From Rosa chinensis (taxonomy: Eukaryota > Streptophyta > Magnoliopsida > Rosales > Rosaceae): 64,000 nt of DNA. Positions 57,405-64,000 of the stretch are shown piece after piece. The notes beneath the pieces are model-generated. The model saw only the letters and a program-made list of their open reading frames with translations. It made no database searches and was not told the DNA's origin. Numbering within the stretch: the stretch's first letter is position 1; each line of letters begins with the position of its first letter. The translations under genes were made by a program, and so were the position numbers. The stretch covers positions 8,230,001-8,294,000 of the forward strand of contig NC_037094.1 of assembly GCF_002994745.2 (NCBI RefSeq). Direction: 5' to 3'.

Positions 57405-58896
57405 TAGATGCATAAAATAAATTTTAAGATAAATAGTTTAATAAGTCAAGTCTAACAGTATTTATGAGGCGATGCGTAGATAGCCCCAGAATTCTGATCC
57501 TGACAAAGTGTGAAGGTAATGTCAAGATGATGCCGCCTCGGGACTTGAGCGATGTGGTTGCGGTGGAAACGAACCGTTTTGATGTTTCAAAAGGGGAGAG
57601 AGCCGCGTATATATGGACAGTAATTAAAGTGTTTCTAATTTTAATTTTAATGTTAACTTTAGCACTAATTAATATAATATGACCTTTTCCCGGACAGAGA
57701 TTGAGATTCCTCCGTTTGTTGCTTTAGACCATACACACTAGCGATTAGACAATACACGTGGGCCCCTGTTCATTTTCTTTCCCAACAAACTTTAAAAATA
57801 AAAATAAAAAGGGGAATTTAAAGCTTCCAGTGTCAAGCGATATGCCTCCCCCCGTTATGGAGTTACCTTTTTACTGTTCTGACATGGAAAATTACCTATT
57901 ACAACTAAAAAAAGAAACTGAGGAATATTACCTTTTTATCTTTACTTGATTTCTTTTTTCTTTTAGAGCACTTTTAATTATGGAGAAAAATAATCTACGA
58001 AGAAAAAAATTTATAATAACTTCCATGACCCATCATGGACCTACACTTCACCCATCATGCATACTATGTTGGTGATGTAAATATCGAGATATTCATGCCC
58101 AGTCTGACTGCATTAGAAATATTTACACATTTAAATTAATTTTATTTCTTATGTTTTGTATTGTCGGCATTGACATTACTAATGTACAAACTGAGCTATT
58201 TTATGTGTCGTTTGATTATACATTTATACTAGAGATACACATTTGACGAGTCTTTTAAATTAATTTTATTTCATGTGTTTTGCATTGACGTCGTTATGTA
58301 CAAGATTTTGAATTTAGCTAAAAAAAAGACGGGTTATTGTATAATAATAAATAAATAAAAATAAAGACACCAAAAAACCTACCATATGACAAACAAATTA
58401 AATTTTCTTAATTAATAGTATAGATCCGATTATTAATTCTTTGATATGCAAAACCTCAATTTAATTACGTCCCCAAATAAGATTACCTACTAAATCTCAC
58501 AGACAATCAATAAGAGCTAAATTCCTGTAATCTTATAATCAGGGCAAGGCAGGTGGGTTAACTAAGCCTATTCATATCTTTTTTTGGAAGGATTTATTTC
58601 TTTCTTATTAGACAAATTGTGATTACCCTAAAGTAAGATTAATTTATTTTCTCTCAAATTAAAGCAAATTATTTCGTATTATATCAATCTACGCTCCAAA
58701 GTTTAAATAAACATAATTTGGAGTCTTACTTATTTTATAGGGCCCTAAAACAATAATAAGAGCGTTGCTTAATAACGTACACCACGATTTAGTAAAAATG
58801 GTAGGTCATTATAATGACTATTATAATGACAATCTTTGAAAGAATATTAATGATGATGTGATTCATCGCTTGGCCAATATATGACCATTCTTAATT
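57405..58896. other. AT-rich spacer upstream of ARF2
   Basis: No gene or repeat recognised apart from short unsupported frames (57464-57682). Confidence 0.5.
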
Positions 58897-59117
58897 GTTA
58901 CATTAACAATGTAATTTATCTTTCCATATCAATATTGAGTATACTTTTTTCCAACTTTTATGGATAGGAAGGTAAGAGTACAAAATATCTCTTAGAAAAT
59001 ATCTTAATGGTTACATTAACAATGTAATTTATCTTTCCATATCAGTATTGAGTATTCTTTTCCAACTTTTATGGCTAGGAAGGAGACAGTACAAAATATC
59101 TCTTAGAAAATATCTTA
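58897..59117. repeat. 113-bp tandem duplication
   Basis: GTTACATTAACAATGTAATT... occurs at 58897 and 59010 with a few differences. The core is itself palindromic (TTACATT.AATGTAA). Confidence 0.88.
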
Positions 59118-59559
59118 TCCAGTGAGTTTAATTGTATGGACACTAAATACAATACAATAAGGTACACTGTTATAAATAATTTATTTACACAATCGACTTG
59201 TCAGATTTTCCCGGTACAAGTCATAAAAATAAAATAAAATAAATGATTATCTTCATTACTCAAAACGAAATGATTATCTTCATTGCTCACTATCGTGGCA
59301 TCTAGATTGCATCATGTAAGTTATCTTCACCTACTATCGTTTATCCAGTATTACTCACAGATTGTGACATATATTTCTTCAAAGACAATAATGCAGTAAA
59401 AAATTTGTAAATGTTCGATTGTAATTGGTTAAAGAATCTTAGGAGTTAAATAATGGAGGTGTGACTAGAAAGTAAAACCAACATAAAACCAACTAAGTTT
59501 ATACAACTAAAAAAGTGATAATTTTCTTTATAGAACTTAAAAAAAGAAAAAAAATAAAT

Positions 59560-60469
59560 AAAGTAACCATGGTTTATGAAGCGCACACTCGGAAAAAGGG
59601 GAGTGGGTATTTAAGTACGACCCCTCGTTACCCTCCTCATCCATCCAAGCCTGCCCGTTAATAGCACGACAATGCCACTTCCCCAATTAAAACACAACAA
59701 CTTTTTCTCACTTAACGTCGTTACCTGCCCCTCAATAACTGGGCGACACCTGGTAACGGAGAGCGCAAACGGCGTTTCTGCTGTCCCGAAAGCCGCCTTC
59801 ATTATTAATCGGGGTTGTCGCTGTATGGGGCTTGGTGACTGGGCCAGCGGGCTGTAGCCGGTAACAAAGGGCTAGGTCACCGGTGATTCCGGGTCTCGCT
59901 CTTAGAATGGTTAGAAATTGACTGCGGTTGAAAATCATTGCACGCTGTTTTGACCACTGAGGTTAAGCCCCCATTTTCAGACACTCGTAGACTCAAAGAA
60001 AGAGGAGACGCAGAGAGAGAGAGAGAGAGAAAAAGAAAAAAGGAGAAGAGAGAGAGCTTGAAGGCGGGTTTGGCGCGCAGAGCTGTGGTGAAGGAAGGAA
60101 ACAGACGCCGTGAGTTGCAGAGGGAGATAGAGGAGAGAGAGCGGCGGACATTGACGGTCGAATCGAGGGGATTGGTCCAGATTTGAGCGAGGTTTGGTTT
60201 CGGAGTCTGAAATTTGGGGTATTCGTGAAGCTAGTAGAGGAGACAGATAGGTCAAAATTGTAGGTGTGTGAAAGAGACGGGTTATATAGTGAGGTTTGAG
60301 GCGTAAAACCGATTTGAGGTGTGTGAGAGAGATAGGAGTGATTAGATTGTTTCAGTGGTTGAAGGAATCGGGGCTCCGGCGAATAGATCTCACGGTGTGT
60401 GTGAGAGAGGTGGGAGATTGATGAGCCTAGTGTCGCAGATGAGAGATCTGTGTTGAAGGGCCTTGAAAA
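59560..60469 (+). promoter_or_regulatory. ARF2 promoter and long 5' leader
   Basis: Base composition turns GC-richer from about 59590. A TATA-like GTATTTAAG lies at 59607-59615. A GA tract at 60014-60030 and a purine-rich leader follow. GAGACA (inverse of the AuxRE core TGTCTC) occurs near 60240. The transcription start is not visible directly. A long leader is common for this family. Confidence 0.5.
60421..60456 (+). CDS. Upstream ORF in the ARF2 leader, 11 codons
   Basis: ATG at 60421 opens MSLVSQMRDLC and stops at TGA 60456, 13 bases before the main ATG. ARF mRNAs of several plants carry uORFs that lower main-ORF translation and require reinitiation factors. That this one acts so is inference. 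A longer upstream frame (59938-60186, Arg/Glu rich) may also lie in the transcript. Confidence 0.55.
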   Translation: MSLVSQMRDLC

Positions 60470-63400
60470 ATGACGTCATCGGAGGTTTCGATAAAGGACA
60501 ACGGAGGAAACCAGAGAGGAGGAGAGAGCTTTTCTTCGGGTTTCAGCGACCACAACGACGGCAGGAATAATGCCGCGGAGGGGCAGAACGGTCATTCCAC
60601 TGTCCCGGCGGCCGGCAGAGGTAATTCCGGTTTCCTTTTTCGGTGACAGAGTTTTGTCTGTGGTTTTCTTCTTCAAGTAGTTCCATGTGATGATAATTCG
60701 GCCCGAAAAAATAATATATATATTATATTAAAAAAAAAAAAAGTCGCTCCATGTGATGAGGTTTGTTTTTCTGATTTTGCTGTGTTGATTTTGATGTCTG
60801 TAGATGCTGAAACTGCACTCTACACGGAGCTGTGGCACGCCTGCGCCGGGCCGCTCGTGACTGTGCCGCGTGAAGGGGAGCGTGTCTTTTATTTCCCTCA
60901 GGGACACATCGAGCAGGTCGACTTTTTATTTCTCTCTGGTCTCTGCCTACTGTTTCAACCCCTTTCATTTTCTTTCCACCTTTCTTTGGGTTCCGAGCTT
61001 TTTTGACCAGATTTATGGTTGATATGTGTTTTTTTTTTTTGGTATATATTCATGGATTTTCATTGCGTATCGATGTGAATTGGAGGTGCTGTGGGTAATT
61101 GTTGGGGAGGTTGCTAATTGTTTGAATTTTGTTTTTCTGGGTGTTCAGGTGGAGGCGTCGACTAATCAGGTGGCTGACCAGCAGATGCCAGTGTATAATC
61201 TTCCACCGAAGATACTTTGCAAGGTGATCAATGTTCAGTTGAAGGTACGGATTGTCCATTTCTAAGGTGTTTAGTTATTGGATTTTCAGCTTATGCACTT
61301 AAAATTAGCTTGGCAAACTAATTAATTTATTTCTATTGAATTACAGGCTGAGCCTGACACGGATGAGGTATTTGCGCAAGTGACACTACTTCCTGAGCCA
61401 ACTGTAAGTTTCGTTTGGAGGATACGGATCAGTACAATGATTTGATTGTATTTGCATCGACAAGGGATCTGATTCTGACACTTTCATGTTCTTTTTAATT
61501 CCAGCAAGATGAGAATGCTGTGGAGAAGGAACCTCCCCCACCTCCGCCGCCAAGATTTCAAGTACATTCATTCTGTAAGACCTTAACAGCCTCAGACACG
61601 AGCACTCATGGAGGATTTTCTGTTCTAAGGCGGCATGCGGATGAATGCCTTCCACAACTGGTTGGTTTTTTTAGCAAGTAGTTTGTTTGTTGTGTTCCTT
61701 CCATTTTGCCAGGTAGATTATATTCTAATGTGGCTTTCTCTGCAGGACATGTCTCGTCAACCTCCAACCCAGGAGTTGGTTGCCAAAGATTTACATGGAA
61801 ATGAGTGGCGCTTCCGACATATCTTCCGAGGTAATTGATATGAGATAGAATTACAATAATGCACAATTTGACGACAAGTAGTTTAATCCGATTTGCTTTG
61901 TTGTCGACAAGTAGGCATTACATCTTCTTTAATTAAATTACCGTCATGATGGGAATGACAGGTCAACCAAGGAGGCATCTGCTTCAAAGTGGTTGGAGTG
62001 TTTTCGTTAGCTCCAAGAGGCTTGTTGCAGGGGATGCATTTATATTTCTAAGGTTAGTGACTTGCAGTTGGGATCTTTTTTTTATTTTCTTTTGCTCCTC
62101 AATTTCTTTCTGATAATGGACCGTTGCCTTACTTTAGGGGTGAAAATGGGGAGCTCCGTGTTGGTGTTAGACGTGCAATGCGACAGCAGGGCAATGTTCC
62201 ATCTTCAGTAATATCTAGTCACAGCATGCACCTTGGTGTGCTGGCAACTGCATGGCATGCCATTATGACAGGAACCATGTTCACTGTCTACTACAAGCCA
62301 AGGTGTGGTTTTATTTGGTTCAAACTATTTTGCTTAAACTTTTTACTTCAACATTTATAGTTGGTATACATACCAGATTTTTTGCGGTTGTATTGGTGTG
62401 ACAATTGCAACACTTCCCCCTTGATTTGTTAAGACTTATTTCATGTTTATATGTTCTGGTACAGGACAAGCCCGGCTGAGTTCATTGTTCCATTTGATCA
62501 GTACATGGAGTCTGTGAAAAACAACTATTCTATAGGGATGAGGTTTAAGATGAGGTTCGAAGGTGAAGAAGCTCCAGAGCAGAGGTATGTGTAATGGATG
62601 CTGCTTTTTATTTGTCTTCTTCCACTTTCTATCTATCTTCAAGAAAATGTGTAATATATTCGATAATGTTGTAGGTTTACTGGCACCATAATTGGAATTG
62701 AAGATGCTGACCCGAAAAGGTGGCGAGATTCTAAATGGAGGTCCCTTAAGGTAGTAAAATTCTGAAGGCAGCTTGTTATGTTGTTCTTCACATGCGAAAA
62801 CTAACATTCTTATGTTTATTAAAGGTGAGATGGGATGAAAATTCAACCATACCTCGTCCAGAGAGAGTTTCATCTTGGAAAATAGAGCCTGCTCTTGCTC
62901 CACCTGCACTAAATCCTCTTCCCATGCCACGACCAAAGAGGCCGCGCCCAAACATGGTTCCCTCTTCTCCAGACTCTTCGGTTCTCACAAGAGAAGGTAT
63001 AGTCTTACTGCCATTGCAATCTGTTTTAGATACCTGGGTAGTTAGGTCCAGAACATTGTTAGTTTTTTCCTACTCGAAAGAACTAAATTTTCCTTTTCAT
63101 TGTTATTCAGTAGGATCATCTAAAGTAACGGTAGACCCTGTACTACAAGGAGGTGGGTATTCAAGGGTATTGCAAGGTCAAGAATTCTCGACCTTGCGAG
63201 GCAGTTTTGTGGAGAGTGAGTCTGATACAGCTGAAAAGTCTACTGCATGGCCAGCTTCGGTTGATGATGAGAGGATTGATGCAGTGTCTGGTTCAAGAAG
63301 ATTTGCTTCCAGTGCAGATAACTGGATGCCCTCAGGGAGACATGAGCCAACCTACACAGATTTGCTCTCAGGCTTTGGTACTAATGGTGATGCCTCACAT

Positions 63401-64000
63401 GGTATCTGTCAGCCCTTTGTTGATCAAGCAGTAGCATCTGCTAATTCAATGAGAAAGCATTCACTGGATCAGGAAGGCAAGTTTAACTTGAATTCATGGT
63501 CCATGTTACCCTCATCGCTGTCACTTAGCTTGGACTCTAATCAGAAGGTTCCTATTGGCAATGCATCTTACCAACCCCAACAGAATGTTAGATATGGTGG
63601 ATTGAATGATCGTTCTGTTAACCATGTTCATAGAGTTGAGCAACCGCAAGGAAATTGGATGATGCCTCCACCACCCCCATCTCATTTTGAGAGTCAAGCG
63701 AATGCACGGGAAGTCATGCCAAAGCATATGCCAGTACTGAAACATGAGCCTGTTAAACCTAAAGATGGAAGCTGCAAGCTCTTTGGCATTCCCCTCATAA
63801 CACCAGAAACTTCATCACAGAGACCTGGAATGAATGAATCAGCTCGTCATAACCAAGCACTTGCCTTGGAGTCTGACCAGAAGTTGGAAAAGTCAAGGGG
63901 ACTAAAGTCAGTGGATAATTTATTAGCTGTTAATGAGTCAGATAAACAAACTTCTCAGCAGCATGCCAGAGATGTTCAGGGTAAAGCACAAGGCTCTTCA
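60470..64000 (+). CDS. ARF2: Auxin response factor 2-type transcription factor, 3' end outside window
   Basis: Nuclear DNA-binding regulator of auxin-responsive genes, of the repressor class. Coding exons: 60470-60620, 60804-60916, 61149-61244, 61347-61403, 61505-61660, 61746-61830, 61962-62052, 62138-62302, 62465-62584, 62675-62750, 62825-62996, 63111-64000. All have GT-AG introns and give 724 in-phase codons. N-terminus [15 protein letters not shown], then the dimerisation start [15 protein letters not shown], a B3 domain at about residues 162-264 ([18 protein letters not shown]), an ARF/ancillary domain (about 285-370, [12 protein letters not shown]) and a Ser/Pro-rich middle region with RPKRPRP and [12 protein letters not shown], typical of ARF2. 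PB1 lies beyond 64000. No stop or frameshift. Start chosen because it is the first ATG in frame after the uORF and fits ARF2 N-termini. Confidence 0.95.
63164..63184 (+). promoter_or_regulatory. tasiR-ARF (TAS3) target site
   Basis: AGGGTATTGCAAGGTCAAGA plus one A, encoding RVLQGQE, matches the conserved target of TAS3-derived tasiR-ARF in ARF2/3/4. It sits in the middle-region exon, as in ARF2. The 3' two-thirds of the site is perfect to the known consensus, with two differences near its 5' end. Confidence 0.85.

Noticed and set aside
59938..60255. 82-codon Arg/Glu-rich frame upstream of ARF2 as a separate gene
   Set aside because: It is the purine-rich leader with a GA tract. At most a long uORF, with no domain.
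1..64000. CRISPR arrays, bacterial operons or a new multi-gene defence-like system
   Set aside because: The window is plant nuclear DNA. Regular repeats found are microsatellites, LTR-internal arrays or tandem duplications, and no unexplained conserved gene cluster is present.

Overview
The window is nuclear DNA of a flowering plant, most likely a woody or rosaceous eudicot. The signs are GT-AG introns, AT-rich intergenic DNA, (TA)n and (GA)n tracts, dense plant transposons, a Caulimoviridae-type endogenous pararetrovirus and an ARF2-type auxin response factor. The family-level guess (Rosaceae, rose or strawberry relatives) rests on general resemblance and is not proven here.

There is one clearly intact host gene, at the right edge. 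It is an auxin response factor of the ARF2 type on the plus strand: ATG at 60470, twelve coding exons read up to 64000, and it runs off the window before the C-terminal PB1 domain. It carries a tasiR-ARF target site and a short upstream ORF. A second host gene, a lysosomal alpha-mannosidase (GH38) on the minus strand (13333 down to 3246), is a ruin. Its first two exons and its last exons are present, the large middle is deleted, the 3' part has a frameshift and further damage, and a 4.9-kb Copia retrotransposon sits inside one exon with a 5-bp target duplication (GTACT).

Regions in order. 1-3.2 kb: TE debris and a weak promoter/first-exon candidate. 3.2-13.3 kb: the mannosidase pseudogene with nested insertions. 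14-17 kb: a foldback MITE and a 1.9-kb CACTA element with AAC target duplications. 17-30.7 kb and 35.7-45.3 kb: two copies of one segmental duplication, each filled with different later insertions. Copy A holds a long-TIR foldback element with 9-bp TSD, a TRIM-like LTR element, a 170-bp tandem triplication and a 7.4-kb endogenous pararetrovirus. Copy B holds a LINE remnant with ORF1 only, a tRNA-derived SINE carrying a nested element, a 2.4-kb solo LTR with TTCAG TSD, and two TIR elements. 45.8-54.1 kb: several long-TIR DNA elements, some with gene-like cargo, a tiny 5'-truncated LINE, and a second solo LTR of the same family in the opposite orientation. 54-59.6 kb: AT-rich spacer with a TTA-flanked MITE and short tandem duplications. 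59.6-64 kb: ARF2 promoter, leader and gene.

The pararetrovirus (minus strand, about 28957 to 21560) keeps the order coiled-coil N-terminus, movement protein, coat protein with zinc knuckle, protease, reverse transcriptase, RNase H, downstream ORF, then a TATA-containing promoter. It is about one genome long and is broken by many stops and frameshifts. I see no evidence for an unknown multi-gene system. The unusual content is in nested TE stratigraphy, candidate gene-capturing TIR elements and post-transcriptional control of ARF2.
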